Shown one piece after another: positions 1-8,840 of a stretch of DNA of 64,000 nucleotides. This DNA comes from Acidobacteriota bacterium (GTDB lineage Bacteria > Acidobacteriota > Vicinamibacteria > Vicinamibacterales > JAKQTR01): positions 396,791 to 460,790 of the forward strand of contig JAKQTR010000030.1 in the NCBI GenBank assembly GCA_029562975.1, read 5' to 3'. The first letter of the stretch is position 1, and every line of letters starts with the position of its first letter. The notes beneath the pieces are model-generated. The model had not been told where the DNA came from, searched no databases, and was given only the letters and a program-made list of their open reading frames with translations. A program made the translations under genes and the position numbers.

Positions 1-478
1 GCGCCATCCTCGCCATCATCATGATGGCCGCCGCCAGCGTCGCCGCCACCGACCCGACGAGGATGTCGCGATGCTTCACGTGGGCCAGCTCGTGCGCGAT
101 GACGCCCTCGATCTCGCGCTCGTCGAGCAGCCTCAGAATGCCCTCCGTGGCCGCCACCGCCGCGTGCGACGGACTGCGCCCCGTGGCGAAGGCGTTCGGC
201 GACGGATCGGGGATGACGAACACCCTCGGCATCGGCAGGCCGGCCCGCTGGGCCAGCCGCTCGGTGATCTGGAAAAGCGGGTGCCCGGGCCCCACCGGCG
301 TCGCGCGGTACATCCGCAGCACGATCTTGTCCGAGAACCAGTACGACGCGAAGTTCATGAGGACGGCGAAGCCGAAGGCCATCACCAGCCCGCCTCGGCC
401 GCCGAAGTAGTCGCCCAGGACCAGGAGCACGCCGCTCATCAAACCGAGCAGCAAGGCCGTTTTCAGAGTGTTTCCCAT
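1..478 (-). CDS. htpX: HtpX-type membrane zinc metalloprotease (C-terminal part outside window)
   Basis: This is a membrane-bound M48 peptidase of the HtpX family, which degrades misfolded membrane proteins in the inner membrane. Only the first 159 residues are in the window. The start ATG at 478-476 is preceded by AGGA about 6 nt away. Two hydrophobic segments (about residues 8-23 and 31-48) form the N-terminal membrane hairpin. The zinc motif HELAH is at residues 129-133 and is followed by a further hydrophobic stretch at 141-156. The NAFATG motif at 96-101 is typical of the family. The third zinc ligand, a Glu, lies beyond the window edge. The gene is transcribed away from the next gene, from a promoter at 511-539. 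The family assignment is firm; the substrate is unknown. Confidence 0.93.
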   Translation of the reverse strand, partial: MGNTLKTALLLGLMSGVLLVLGDYFGGRGGLVMAFGFAVLMNFASYWFSDKIVLRMYRATPVGPGHPLFQITERLAQRAGLPMPRVFVIPDPSPNAFATGRSPSHAAVAATEGILRLLDEREIEGVIAHELAHVKHRDILVGSVAATLAAAIMMMARMA

Positions 479-510
479 GTCCGTTCCTGCCTTGTCGAGG
501 GGGCGCAGCC

Positions 511-539
511 AGATTACCCCTCACACGAGGCGGCGGCAA
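511..539 (-). promoter_or_regulatory. Predicted sigma70-type promoter of htpX
   Basis: Read on the minus strand, TTGCCG (539-534), a 17-bp spacer and TAATCT (516-511) resemble a housekeeping promoter. Transcription would start near 504, giving a leader of about 27 nt with AGGA before the ATG. A GC-rich inverted repeat, CGGCGG-n5-CCGCCG, overlaps the -35 box at about 531-547 and could be an operator or incidental. Confidence 0.5.
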
Positions 540-721
540 GCCCGCCGCCGGGACAGCGCCCTGTCTCTAGGACGCCCGAGCGTGCCCGGCGGTTACGCAG
601 GGCCGCCTGTGGCCGAGGGGCGGGAATGGAGCCCGGGCATTCCGGGGTCCGACTGGCAGGCCCGTCGGCGCGCCGCAGGGCCCGCATCGCGCACCACGGG
701 CCTGAATCCCTTCGCGCTCGA

Positions 722-727
722 TATAAT
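722..727 (+). promoter_or_regulatory. Consensus -10 box placed for a leaderless transcript
   Basis: TATAAT, a perfect -10 hexamer, ends 6 nt before the ATG at 734. Transcription would begin at about the A of the start codon. No Shine-Dalgarno sequence is visible and the -35 region (about 699-704) is poor. Confidence 0.55.
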
Positions 728-733
728 GCTCGC

Positions 734-1366
734 ATGACCTGCCACGGGCGCCTGCTGGCGGTGACGGCCGCCGCGCTGCTTCTCATCTGCTCGGCCGCCG
801 TACGCGCGCAGCCGCCGGTCGCCCGTCCGCAGCCGCCGCCCGCCGCTCCGGCTGCGAAGGCGCCGGCTCCCGCGCCGCCGGAGGCCGGCGGGGCCGCGCC
901 CCCGCCCGCGACGGTTCCCGCGGCGCGCCCGCAGGACGTGGCTGCGGAGCTGGAGCCGCCGTCCGATGCGGCAGCCGGGCAGGACGTGGCGCCGCCGCCC
1001 GAGAGCCTGAACGCGCCCGTCTATCCGTCGGCCGCGTACCTGGGTTCCTACGACGCCGGCCGGGGCCAGCGTTTCTTTCTGTACGGCACGACCCAGGCGT
1101 TCGAGGACATCGTGCTGTACTATCGGGGCGTGCTGAAGGGCAGGGGCGATCGCGTGTTCGACGAGCCCGCCACGCATATGTTCGACGTCGGGAAGTACCG
1201 CGAGGCCGACGTGGCGTTTCCGCCGAGCGTGACGATCAAGAACTATGCGTTCGGCGGATCGCCCGGCCTGCCCAATCCCGTTCCTGGCGCGCAGCCGCCC
1301 TACTTCCCGACGGTGATCCAGATCGTCACGCCGCCGCCGGCGGCTGCCGGCCGCCGGGTCCCGTAG
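734..1366 (+). CDS. Secreted Pro/Ala-rich protein of unknown function
   Basis: A 210-residue protein with a clear signal peptide: MTCHGR, then a hydrophobic core to about residue 22, with likely cleavage after VRA at 25. Residues 26-95 are a low-complexity Pro/Ala linker. The C-terminal 110 residues form a more ordered domain (from about [12 protein letters not shown] onward) rich in Tyr, Phe and Gly. I do not recognise the domain. The linker-plus-domain layout suggests a periplasmic or surface-attached protein whose globular part is held away from the membrane. The ATG at 734 was chosen because it gives the signal peptide and follows a perfect TATAAT by 6 nt. The gene converges on rlmI, with a small GGGGC-n5-GCCCC hairpin at 1368-1382 between them. 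Confidence 0.7.
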   Translation: MTCHGRLLAVTAAALLLICSAAVRAQPPVARPQPPPAAPAAKAPAPAPPEAGGAAPPPATVPAARPQDVAAELEPPSDAAAGQDVAPPPESLNAPVYPSAAYLGSYDAGRGQRFFLYGTTQAFEDIVLYYRGVLKGRGDRVFDEPATHMFDVGKYREADVAFPPSVTIKNYAFGGSPGLPNPVPGAQPPYFPTVIQIVTPPPAAAGRRVP

Positions 1367-1392
1367 GGGGGCCTGTCGCCCCGGGCCGGGGG

Positions 1393-2577
1393 TCAGGCCA
1401 GCTTTCTCATGATGAAGCACTTGAGGTAGTAGGTTTCCGGCACGCCCAGAACCACGGGGTGATCGCGGGCCTGCATCCGCTTCTCCATGACGGCCATGCG
1501 CGCGCGGGCGTCCACGGAAGCCTCATAGACGATCTGGCCGAAGGCGGCCTCGTCCACGTGGTAGGAGCAGCTGCACGTCACCAGGGTCCCGCCCGGCGCG
1601 AGCAGCTTCATGGCGCGCAGGTTGATCTCCTTGTAGCCGGCGCGGGCGCGCTCCACGGCCGCCTTGTTCTTGGCGAAGGCCGGCGGGTCCAGCACGATCG
1701 TGTCGAACCGCTCCCGCGCCCGCTCCATGTCGCGCAGCGCGTCGAAGGCGTTGGCCGCGCGCGCCTCGATCGTGGCGATGCCGTTGCGCGCGGCGTTGAT
1801 CGCGATGCGGGCGACAGCGTCCTCGGAGACGTCGAGGGCGACGACGCGGTCGCAGCGGTCGGCCAGCTGCAGCGCGAAGGCGCCGTGGTAGCTGAAGCAG
1901 TCGAGCAGCCGGCCGCGGGCGTATGCGCGGGCGGCGGCGCGGTTCTCGCGCTGGTCGAGGAACAGGCCGGTCTTCTGGCCGTGCCACAGGTCCACCTCGT
2001 GCTCGATACGGCCTTCGCGCACCGTGACAAGCGGGGGCACGCTCCCGGCGAGCGCCTGCACGGCCGAGTCCAGGCCCTCCAGCTCGCGGGCCTTCACGTC
2101 GTGGCGCGCGAGGATGCCCGCCGGGTGCAGCTGCTCCTCCAGCAGGCCGACCAGCGCGGGCAGCATCCGATCCGCGCCCTGCGACAGCGCCTGCACGACC
2201 AGGTAGTCGCCGTACTGATCCACGATGCACGACGGCAGCAGGTCGCCTTCCCCATGGACGAGGCGACAGGCCGTCGCGTCGATGTCGAGCGCCCGCCTGA
2301 GCGCGATGGCGGACGCCAGGCGAGCCCGCCACAGATCGAGGGCGGCCGGGGCCTCGCCCGCGGTGAGCATCCGCAGCGCGATCTGGGAGCGGTCGCTGTA
2401 GAGGGCGCGGCCGAGGGGCCGGCCTCGGGGGCTCCGGACAACCACCGTGTCGCCGCCGGCGGCCCGGGCCTTCACGACGTCCGCGCGGTAGACCCAGGGG
2501 TGGCCGCCGCGGATCCGATCTTCGCCGCGGGCGGTGACAACGGCAACGGGCTCGGTCGGCGGCGGGGAGGCGCTCAT
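1393..2577 (-). CDS. rlmI: 23S rRNA m5C methyltransferase, RlmI-like
   Basis: An S-adenosylmethionine-dependent rRNA methyltransferase of the RlmI/RlmK family, which methylates C1962 of 23S rRNA in E. coli. The protein is 394 residues from the ATG at 2577. An upstream in-frame ATG at 2721 would add 48 residues running into the divergent rpiB gene and is unlikely. The N-terminal 80 residues form a PUA-type RNA-binding domain ([18 protein letters not shown]). The Rossmann domain follows, with [13 protein letters not shown], the [10 protein letters not shown] motif IV, and the TCSCSYHV motif carrying the catalytic Cys. The length is normal for the family. It stands alone on the minus strand, back to back with rpiB. 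Confidence 0.9.
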   Translation of the reverse strand: MSASPPPTEPVAVVTARGEDRIRGGHPWVYRADVVKARAAGGDTVVVRSPRGRPLGRALYSDRSQIALRMLTAGEAPAALDLWRARLASAIALRRALDIDATACRLVHGEGDLLPSCIVDQYGDYLVVQALSQGADRMLPALVGLLEEQLHPAGILARHDVKARELEGLDSAVQALAGSVPPLVTVREGRIEHEVDLWHGQKTGLFLDQRENRAAARAYARGRLLDCFSYHGAFALQLADRCDRVVALDVSEDAVARIAINAARNGIATIEARAANAFDALRDMERARERFDTIVLDPPAFAKNKAAVERARAGYKEINLRAMKLLAPGGTLVTCSCSYHVDEAAFGQIVYEASVDARARMAVMEKRMQARDHPVVLGVPETYYLKCFIMRKLA

Positions 2578-2653
2578 GGCTGGGTCCGCGCCGACGGGAA
2601 CACGGGCCGCCGCGCGCCCTCCCATCATGCGGAATCCGCCGCGGGAAATCGAG

Positions 2654-2659
2654 TAGAAT
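2654..2659 (+). promoter_or_regulatory. -10 box for a leaderless rpiB transcript
   Basis: TAGAAT ends 6 nt before the GTG start of rpiB at 2666. No Shine-Dalgarno sequence precedes the GTG. The spacing matches a transcript starting at the start codon. The -35 region is weak. Confidence 0.5.
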
Positions 2660-2665
2660 CCGGCT

Positions 2666-3112
2666 GTGCGCATCGCGATCGGTTCGGACCACGCCGGGTT
2701 CGCACTCAAGGAAACCATCAAGACGCTGCTCGACGACCTGGGAGTCCCGTTCGACGATCTGGGAACGGCGTCGGCCGAGCCGGCGGACTATCCGGACTTC
2801 GCCGAGGCCGTCGCGCGCGCCGTCGCCGCGGGGCGGGCGGACCGCGGCATTCTGATCTGCGGGACCGGCATCGGCATGAGCATCGCGGCCAACAAGATCA
2901 GCGGCGTCCGGGCGGCCCTCGCCTGTACCGAGGCCAGCGCGACGCTCGGGCGCGCGCACAACGACGCCAACATCCTGGCCCTCGGCGGGCGCACGACGCC
3001 GGCCGCCGCCGTCCCGAGCATCGTCCGCGCGTTCCTGGCCACCGAGTTCGAAGGCGGACGCCACGGCGCGCGCGTGGCGAAGATCGCGGCCATCGAACGG
3101 AAGGATCCGTAG
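2666..3112 (+). CDS. rpiB: Ribose-5-phosphate isomerase B
   Basis: Interconverts ribose 5-phosphate and ribulose 5-phosphate in the non-oxidative pentose phosphate pathway; it is a cytoplasmic RpiB/LacAB-family enzyme. The 148-residue length is normal. The sequence has [11 protein letters not shown] (residues 6-16, with phosphate-contacting His9), the active-site Cys65 in [16 protein letters not shown], and [14 protein letters not shown] near residues 96-109. The GTG start at 2666 is the only one that gives the [11 protein letters not shown] beginning. It is followed after 2 nt by glyA, an arrangement known in many bacteria, and transcription probably begins at the start codon itself. Confidence 0.95.
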   Translation: MRIAIGSDHAGFALKETIKTLLDDLGVPFDDLGTASAEPADYPDFAEAVARAVAAGRADRGILICGTGIGMSIAANKISGVRAALACTEASATLGRAHNDANILALGGRTTPAAAVPSIVRAFLATEFEGGRHGARVAKIAAIERKDP

Positions 3113-3114
3113 CC

Positions 3115-4386
3115 ATGGAACACATCCTGCCCGCCCGCGGCCTGCGACTGCGGGACGTCGATCCCGATGTCGCCGACGCCATCCGCAACGAAGCGGCGCG
3201 CCAGGCCGGGGGCCTCGAGCTCATCGCCTCGGAGAACTTCGTCAGCCGCGCCGTTCTGGAGGCCACCGGGTCGGTCTTCACGAACAAGTACGCCGAAGGC
3301 TACCCTGGCCGGCGGTACTACGGCGGCTGCGATTTCGCGGACGTCGTCGAGCGCCTGGCCGTGGATCGGGCGAAGGAGCTGTTCGGCGCGGACCATGCGA
3401 ACGTGCAGCCTCACTCCGGGGCCCAGGCCAACATGGCCGTCTACTTCACGCTGGTGAAACCGGGCGAGACGGTCCTCGGCATGAACCTGTCGCACGGGGG
3501 CCACCTGACGCACGGGCATCCGTTGAACTTCTCGGGCGCGCTCTACACGATCGTGCCCTACGGCGTCCGCCGGGACGACGAGCGGCTCGACTACGACGAG
3601 ATCGAGCGGCTCGCCGGCCAGCACAAGCCGAAGCTCATCATGGTGGGCGCCAGCGCCTACCCGCGCATCATCGACTTTGCCCGCATCCGCGGCATCGCGG
3701 ACCGCGTCGGCGCGGCGATGGTCACCGACATGGCGCACATCGCCGGGCTCGTGGCGGGCGGCGTCCATCCCAGCCCGGTTCCCTTCGCCGACTTCGTGAC
3801 GAGCACGACGCACAAGACGCTGCGGGGCCCGAGGGCCGGGCTCGTGCTGTGCAAGGCGAAGTGGGCGAAGGAGCTGGATCGCTCGGTGTTCCCCGGCGTC
3901 CAGGGCGGCCCGCTCGTCCACGTCATCGCCGCCAAGGCGGTGTGCTTCCGGGAGGCGCTCCTGCCGCAGTTCGCCGCGTACCAGAAGAAGGTCGTCGCCA
4001 ACGCGAGGAAGCTGGCCGAGGTCATCGGCTCCCACGGATTCCGGCTCGTGTCCGGCGGCACGGACACGCACCTCATGCTGGTGGACGTGTTCTCCAAGGG
4101 CCTCACCGGGAGGGAGGCGACGGCCGCGCTGGGCGCTGCGGGCATCACGGTCAACCAGAACACGATCCCGTTCGACGAGAACCCGCCGCTCAAGGCGAGC
4201 GGCATCCGCATCGGCACGCCGGCCGTGACGACGCGCGGCATGGGCGAGGCCGAGATGGTCCTCATCGGCGACCTCGTTGCGCGCGTCCTGGATGCGCCCG
4301 CCGACGGCCGGGCGCACGCCATGGTGCGCGCCGAGGTGGAAGCCCTGTGCCGCAAGTTCCCGCTTCCCGCGGACCTGCCGGACTAG
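3115..4386 (+). CDS. glyA: Serine hydroxymethyltransferase
   Basis: PLP enzyme converting serine and tetrahydrofolate to glycine and 5,10-methylene-THF, the main source of one-carbon units. It has 423 residues, normal for the family. LIASENFVS is at 37-45, [10 protein letters not shown] at 101-110, Asp205 and His208 lie in VTDMAHIAG, and the PLP Lys234 is in [11 protein letters not shown]. The C-terminal [12 protein letters not shown] motif is intact. The ATG at 3115 lies 2 nt after the rpiB stop and has a GGAAGGA element upstream. There is no room for a riboswitch or separate promoter, so it is probably co-transcribed with rpiB. Confidence 0.97.
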   Translation: MEHILPARGLRLRDVDPDVADAIRNEAARQAGGLELIASENFVSRAVLEATGSVFTNKYAEGYPGRRYYGGCDFADVVERLAVDRAKELFGADHANVQPHSGAQANMAVYFTLVKPGETVLGMNLSHGGHLTHGHPLNFSGALYTIVPYGVRRDDERLDYDEIERLAGQHKPKLIMVGASAYPRIIDFARIRGIADRVGAAMVTDMAHIAGLVAGGVHPSPVPFADFVTSTTHKTLRGPRAGLVLCKAKWAKELDRSVFPGVQGGPLVHVIAAKAVCFREALLPQFAAYQKKVVANARKLAEVIGSHGFRLVSGGTDTHLMLVDVFSKGLTGREATAALGAAGITVNQNTIPFDENPPLKASGIRIGTPAVTTRGMGEAEMVLIGDLVARVLDAPADGRAHAMVRAEVEALCRKFPLPADLPD

Positions 4387-6356
4387 ACGAGGCCGTCGAG
4401 CGCGCCTTCGCCGACGACGGCCCGCTGGCTCGGGCCGTGCCGGCGTTCGAGCCGCGCCAGGGGCAGCGGGAGATGGCCGCCGCCGTCGCCCGCGTCTTCG
4501 CCAGGGGCGGAGTGCTCCTCGCCGAAGCCGGGACGGGCACGGGGAAGACGCTGGCATACCTCGCGCCGGCCATCCTCAGCGGCCGGCGCGTCCTGGTGTC
4601 GACAGGCACGAAGAACCTGCAGGAGCAGATCTACGTCAAGGACATTCCGCTCCTGCGGGAGGGCCTCGGCATCCCGTTCACGGCGGCCTGCATGAAGGGC
4701 CGCGGCAACTACCTCTGCCTGCACCGGTTCGCCGCGTTCCGCGACGATATCGACGCCGGGTCGCCCGCAGACCGCGTCTACCTGCAGATGATCGACGAGT
4801 GGGCCGCGTCCACCGAGACGGGGGACCGGGCCGAGCTGGCCGACCTGCCCGAGGACGTGCCCTTCTGGGCGTCCATCTCGGCCGCCGCCGAGAACTGCGT
4901 CGGGCCGGACTGCCCCGAGCACGGCGCCTGCTTCGTCACGCGGATGCGCGAGCGTGCCGCGGCGGCGGACGTCGTCATCGTCAACCATCACCTGTTGTGC
5001 GCGGACGCCGCGGTCCGCCAGGGGTCGTACGGGGAAGTCATTCCGGACTGCCCCTGCGCGGTCATTGACGAGGCGCACCAGCTCGAAGACGTGGCCACGC
5101 AGTACTTCGGGATCTCCGTCGGCGCCTTCCGGCTCGCCGAGCTGGTCCGGGACTTCGACCGGGTCCTGGCGTCCGGGGAGGCGTCGGACGAAGGCGGCGA
5201 GCTGGGCCGCGCGCTGAACCGGGTCGACAGCCAGGCGCGCGCCTTCTTCGCCGCGGCCGCGGCCCTGATCTGGTCTGCCGGGCCGTCGGCGCCCGCCGCA
5301 GCGGCGGGCGCCGACGAGCGCGTGCGCGTGACGCCCCGGACGCTCGAGCCGGCGCAGGAACCCGGGCTCGGCCTGCTCGATGCGCTCGACGGCCTCGCCG
5401 GGGCGGTCGCGGCCGAGAGCCAGGCATCCGAGGATCTCGCCGCGCTCGGCCGCCGCGCCGCCGACATCGCGGACGATCTGCGCTTCCTGCTCGCCGCCAA
5501 CGACCGCGACTACGTCTACTTCCTCGAGCGCCGGGGCCGCGGCGTGTTCCTTCGCGCGGCGCCCATCAACGTGGCGACGCTCGTCCGCACGCAGGTGCTC
5601 GAGCGCTTTCCGTCGGCCGTTCTCACGTCGGCGACCCTCGCCGTCGAAGGCTCGTTCGCCTATGTGCGCGGCCGGCTGGGCGTCGAGCGCGGGGAGGAGC
5701 TCCTGCTCCCGTCCGAGTTCGATTTCGCCTCGCAGGCCCTGCTCTACCTGCCGAGCCGGATGCCGTCGCCGAAGACCGCGGACTTCCCCGCCGCCGCCGG
5801 GCGCGAGGTGGCCGAGATCCTGCGCCGAACGAGCGGCCGGGCCTTCGTGCTGTTCACGAGCTACGCCGTGCTGCGCTCCGTCCACGCCGCGCTGCAGGAA
5901 GCCATCGCGTTCCCGGTGTTCGTGCAGGGCTCGCTGCCGAGGTCCGCGCTGCTCGCCCGGTTCCGGGCGACGCCGCACGCGGTGCTGCTGGCCACGTCGA
6001 GCTTCTGGCAGGGCGTGGACGTCGTCGGGGAGGCGCTGAGTTGCGTCATCGTCGACCGGCTGCCGTTCGCTTCGCCCGGGGATCCGGTGGTGGCCGCCCG
6101 GATGGAGGCCATCGAGGCCGGCGGCGGCGATCCATTTTCCGAGTACCAGGTTCCGCTGGCGGTCCTGGCCCTCCTGCAGGGCCTCGGCCGCTTGATCCGG
6201 CACCGCCGGGATCGGGGGGTCCTGGCCGTGCTCGATCCGCGCCTGCGCACGATGCCGTACGGGCGGCGGTTCCTGGCGTCGCTCCCCCCGGCGCCCGTGA
6301 CCTCGGAGCTCTCCGAGATCGAGCGGTTCTTCGGCGTCCGGACGCCCCTTCTCTGA
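4347..6356 (+). CDS. dinG: DinG/YoaA-family Fe-S ATP-dependent DNA helicase
   Basis: A superfamily 2 helicase of the XPD/DinG group, which unwinds DNA 5'-to-3' and acts in repair of blocked forks. Key features (numbered from GTG 4347) are Walker A AGTGTGKT at 61-68, four Fe-S cysteines at about 124, 184, 189 and 195, the DEAH box at 241-244, and the helicase motif [14 protein letters not shown] near the C-terminus. No exonuclease domain is present. The start is uncertain: homology begins before residue 15, and the only upstream in-frame start with a ribosome site (GAGGTGG at 4333-4339) is GTG 4347, which overlaps glyA by 40 nt. GTG 4437 is the shorter alternative. Third gene of the rpiB-glyA run. 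Confidence 0.85.
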   Translation: MPQVPASRGPAGLDEAVERAFADDGPLARAVPAFEPRQGQREMAAAVARVFARGGVLLAEAGTGTGKTLAYLAPAILSGRRVLVSTGTKNLQEQIYVKDIPLLREGLGIPFTAACMKGRGNYLCLHRFAAFRDDIDAGSPADRVYLQMIDEWAASTETGDRAELADLPEDVPFWASISAAAENCVGPDCPEHGACFVTRMRERAAAADVVIVNHHLLCADAAVRQGSYGEVIPDCPCAVIDEAHQLEDVATQYFGISVGAFRLAELVRDFDRVLASGEASDEGGELGRALNRVDSQARAFFAAAAALIWSAGPSAPAAAAGADERVRVTPRTLEPAQEPGLGLLDALDGLAGAVAAESQASEDLAALGRRAADIADDLRFLLAANDRDYVYFLERRGRGVFLRAAPINVATLVRTQVLERFPSAVLTSATLAVEGSFAYVRGRLGVERGEELLLPSEFDFASQALLYLPSRMPSPKTADFPAAAGREVAEILRRTSGRAFVLFTSYAVLRSVHAALQEAIAFPVFVQGSLPRSALLARFRATPHAVLLATSSFWQGVDVVGEALSCVIVDRLPFASPGDPVVAARMEAIEAGGGDPFSEYQVPLAVLALLQGLGRLIRHRRDRGVLAVLDPRLRTMPYGRRFLASLPPAPVTSELSEIERFFGVRTPLL

Positions 6357-6379
6357 TCGCGGGACTCGGCATTTGGGTG

Positions 6380-6385
6380 TAAACT
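6380..6385 (+). promoter_or_regulatory. Likely -10 box upstream of the TPR gene
   Basis: TAAACT lies in a local AT-rich patch between the helicase stop and the next gene. It would give a leader of about 75 nt that contains a GAACC-gcc-GGTTC hairpin and ends in the ribosome site AGAGGA at 6455-6460. No good -35 is seen. Confidence 0.35.
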
Positions 6386-6466
6386 ACGCAAAGATCGGCG
6401 AACCGCCGGTTCTGCGTGATGCCTTGACCGGAATCATCCGCGTCGTTACTTGCTAGAGGAGTGCCA

Positions 6467-7441
6467 ATGTCCCGCCTGATGTCCGGCCGTCCGCTGCTCG
6501 TGCTCGGCCTCGCCGCGCTCGCGTTGTTCCTGCTCGCTCAGCCCAGCCAGGCCCAGACCGGGGCCGTGTCGGGCAGGGTGGTGGACGGCGCGGACAAGCC
6601 CCTGGAGAAGGCCGTCGTCGTCATCGAGTTCACCGACGGCATCAACCGCCGCTACGAGGTCAAGACCAACAAGAAGGGCGAGTTCATCCAGATCGGCCTG
6701 GCGCCCGGCAATTACAAGATCACGGCGAAGTACGAGAACCTGGGCGAGCAGTCGCAGACCGTGCGCGTGCGCCTTGGCGATCCGACGAAGGTGGACATCG
6801 TGCTCGGGGGAGGCCCCGGGGGCATGACCAAGGAGGACGCCGCGAAGGCGGCGGCCGTGAAGGCGCTGTTCGATGAGGGCGTCGCTCTGAGCAAGGAGCA
6901 CAAGTACGACGAGGCCATCGCGAAGTTCACCGAGGCGTCGGACGTCACGCCTGGCTGCTTCGACTGCTACTACAACATCGGGTTCGCGCACTCCCAGAAG
7001 AAGGAATACGACCAGGCCGAGGCGGCGTTTCTGAAGGCCATCGAGCTGAGGCCCAACTACGTCGACGCGTACAACGGCCTGGCGACGGTGTACAACGCGC
7101 AGAAGAAGTTCGACAAGGCGACGGAGGCGAGCCAGAAGGCCGCCCAGCTGGCCGCGTCGGCCGGGCCTGGCACCTCGGGCGCGGGCGCCGTTGAGGCCGA
7201 GTACAACCAGGGCGTCATCCTCTGGAACGCCGGCAAGATCGCCGAGGCCGCGGAGCACTTCCAGCAGGTCATCTTGCTGAAGCCCGATCACGCCGACGCC
7301 CATTACCAGCTGGGCATGGCCTACGTGAACCAGAACAAGCTGGCGGAGGCGGTTCCGCTGTTCGAGAAGTACCTCGAACTTGCGCCCGACGGGCAGTTCG
7401 CGCCGACGGCCAAGGGTGTGCTGGCCAGCATCAAGAAGTAG
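6467..7441 (+). CDS. Secreted TPR protein with carboxypeptidase-regulatory-like domain
   Basis: A 324-residue exported protein. The signal peptide has a hydrophobic core LLVLGLAALALFLLA with likely cleavage after SQA (about residue 29). Residues 30-110 form an Ig-like carboxypeptidase-regulatory domain (VSGRVVDGADKPLEKAVV, then LAPGNYKITAKY), a module frequent in Acidobacteriota outer-membrane proteins. About five tetratricopeptide repeats follow from residue 125 to the C-terminus (for example YYNIGFAHSQKKEYDQAEAA and DAHYQLGMAYVNQNKLAEAV). This is a protein-protein interaction scaffold, probably periplasmic. The ATG at 6467 is preferred over GTG 6461 because AGAGGA ends 6 nt before it. yggS follows 6 nt downstream. 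The partner is unknown. Confidence 0.8.
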   Translation: MSRLMSGRPLLVLGLAALALFLLAQPSQAQTGAVSGRVVDGADKPLEKAVVVIEFTDGINRRYEVKTNKKGEFIQIGLAPGNYKITAKYENLGEQSQTVRVRLGDPTKVDIVLGGGPGGMTKEDAAKAAAVKALFDEGVALSKEHKYDEAIAKFTEASDVTPGCFDCYYNIGFAHSQKKEYDQAEAAFLKAIELRPNYVDAYNGLATVYNAQKKFDKATEASQKAAQLAASAGPGTSGAGAVEAEYNQGVILWNAGKIAEAAEHFQQVILLKPDHADAHYQLGMAYVNQNKLAEAVPLFEKYLELAPDGQFAPTAKGVLASIKK

Positions 7442-7447
7442 CCCGCC

Positions 7448-8158
7448 ATGGACGAGCCGTCGCGACACGGCACGATCGCGGCGAGCCTCTCGGCGGTCCG
7501 GCAGCGGCTGGCTCGCTCCCTGGAGCGGGCCGGCCGTTCGCGTGCCGATGTGCGGCTCGTCGCCGTCTCGAAGACGCGCCCGCCGGAGGACATCCGGGCG
7601 GCGGTTGGCGCGGGCCAGCTGGATTTCGGGGAGAACCGGGTCCAGGAGGCGCTGGAGAAGATCGGCCTGACGGCCGATATGCCGATCAGCTGGCATCTCG
7701 TCGGGCATCTCCAGTCGAACAAGGCGCGGAAGGCCGCGGCGGCGTTCGCGTGGATTCACTCGATCGACGGCGTGGATCTGCTGCGGCGGGTGGACGAGGC
7801 GGCGGCCGACGCGGGGCGCAGCCCGGTGGTGCTGGTGCAGGTGGATCTGGCCGGCGAGCCGACCAAGCACGGCGTGGCCGCGGATGCGTGCCTCCCGATT
7901 TTCGAGGCCGGGGCGGCGTGCCGCGCCGCCAGCGTGGGAGGCCTGATGGTGCTGCCGCCGTTCACGGAAGACCCGGAGGAGGCCAGGCCGTACTTCCGCC
8001 GGCTCCGGGAGTTGCGCGACGCGCTCGCCGGCCGCGGCGTCCCGGCGGCGATGCTTCGCGAGCTGTCGATGGGCATGAGCCACGACTTCGAGGTGGCCGT
8101 CGAGGAAGGCGCGACCGTCGTGCGTGTCGGGACGGCCATCTTCGGCGAGAGGGCGTAG
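7448..8158 (+). CDS. yggS: YggS/PROSC-family PLP homeostasis protein
   Basis: A PLP-binding protein with an alanine-racemase-like barrel fold but no known catalytic activity; the family balances free PLP and affects amino-acid metabolism. It has 236 residues. The Schiff-base lysine is in VRLVAVSKTRP (about residue 41). FGENRVQEALEK, ISWHLVGHLQSNKARKA and RELSMGMSHDFEVAVEEGAT are all conserved family blocks. The start lies 6 nt after the TPR gene and has no good ribosome site, so translation may be coupled. In many bacteria this gene sits near division genes; here divIVA is next. Confidence 0.93.
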   Translation: MDEPSRHGTIAASLSAVRQRLARSLERAGRSRADVRLVAVSKTRPPEDIRAAVGAGQLDFGENRVQEALEKIGLTADMPISWHLVGHLQSNKARKAAAAFAWIHSIDGVDLLRRVDEAAADAGRSPVVLVQVDLAGEPTKHGVAADACLPIFEAGAACRAASVGGLMVLPPFTEDPEEARPYFRRLRELRDALAGRGVPAAMLRELSMGMSHDFEVAVEEGATVVRVGTAIFGERA

Positions 8159-8209
8159 ATGACCGGCCGCCCTGACGGCGCCGGCCGCACCAGGTTGCAG
8201 GAGAGGACG

Positions 8210-8785
8210 ATGAACGTCACCCCGCTCGACCTCCGCCAGCAGCAGTTCCGCACGACGATGCGCGGGTTCGACAAAGACGAGGTCACGGCGTTTCTCGCCG
8301 AGGCGGCCGACGACTACGCCGAAGCCATCCGCGAGGCCGATCGGCTGCGGCAGGAGGTGACGCGCCTCGAGGGCCTGATCAACGAGCACCGCGAGCACGA
8401 GCGGAACCTGCGCAACACGCTGATGACGGCCCAGCGCCTCGCCGACGAGATCAGCGACAACGCTCACAAGCAGGCCGGCACGATCATCAAGGACGCCGAG
8501 TCCCGTGCCGCCCTGATCCTTGAGAAGGCCCAGTCGCGGTACGAGGACGTGCAGCGCGAGATCGACGGTCTCCGCCTGAAGCGCCGCGAGGTGGAGAACT
8601 CGGTGGAGGCCGTCATCGCCTCGCTGAGGAACACGCTCGAGTTCGTGCGCGAGCAGGACGCGCGGGACCGCGAGGAGAAGATCCTGCTGCACCGGCCGCG
8701 GCCGCTGGACTCGCGCGAGGTCATGCCCGGCTGGAGCCAGGATCGCAAGGACGACGGCCCCGTCGTCGTCGAGCGGCACGCCTGA
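8210..8785 (+). CDS. divIVA: DivIVA-domain coiled-coil protein
   Basis: A 191-residue DivIVA-like protein. The N-terminal DivIVA motif is clear (VTPLDLRQQQFRTTMRGFDK, then DEVTAFL), and it is the part that senses curved membrane in family members. A long coiled coil covers about residues 30-150 (heptads such as EADRLRQEVTRLEGLINEHR). The C-terminus is charged. In better-known phyla DivIVA/GpsB proteins recruit division or wall-growth factors to poles and septa. The ATG at 8210 has GGAGAGGA upstream; an in-frame ATG at 8159 would add 17 non-family residues. It lies downstream of yggS, as in other genomes, though far from the dcw cluster here. Confidence 0.88.
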   Translation: MNVTPLDLRQQQFRTTMRGFDKDEVTAFLAEAADDYAEAIREADRLRQEVTRLEGLINEHREHERNLRNTLMTAQRLADEISDNAHKQAGTIIKDAESRAALILEKAQSRYEDVQREIDGLRLKRREVENSVEAVIASLRNTLEFVREQDARDREEKILLHRPRPLDSREVMPGWSQDRKDDGPVVVERHA

Positions 8786-8787
8786 CT

Positions 8788-8813
8788 GGCGGCCGCGGCG
8801 CGCCCCGGCCGCC
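8788..8813 (+). terminator. GC-rich stem-loop after divIVA, possible terminator
   Basis: GGCGGCCG and CGGCCGCC form a perfect 8-bp stem with a 10-nt loop just downstream of the divIVA stop. There is no T-tract, so it is at best a non-canonical terminator or a mRNA-stabilising hairpin. Confidence 0.3.
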
Positions 8814-8840
8814 GGGGGCGCGGGAGGATGCCCTGCCGTC

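Noticed and set aside
1368..1382. Factor-independent terminator between the 734 gene and rlmI
   Set aside because: Only a 5-bp stem with no T-tract; not enough to call. No canonical terminator with a T-tract was seen anywhere in the window.
3113..3114. Possible glycine riboswitch before glyA
   Set aside because: Only 2 nt separate rpiB and glyA, so there is no room for one.
8210..8785. Actinobacterial origin suggested by high GC and DivIVA
   Set aside because: Heptosyltransferase-type GT9, FtsA, LarB and the carboxypeptidase-regulatory/TPR protein point to a Gram-negative phylum; no actinobacterial hallmark genes are seen.
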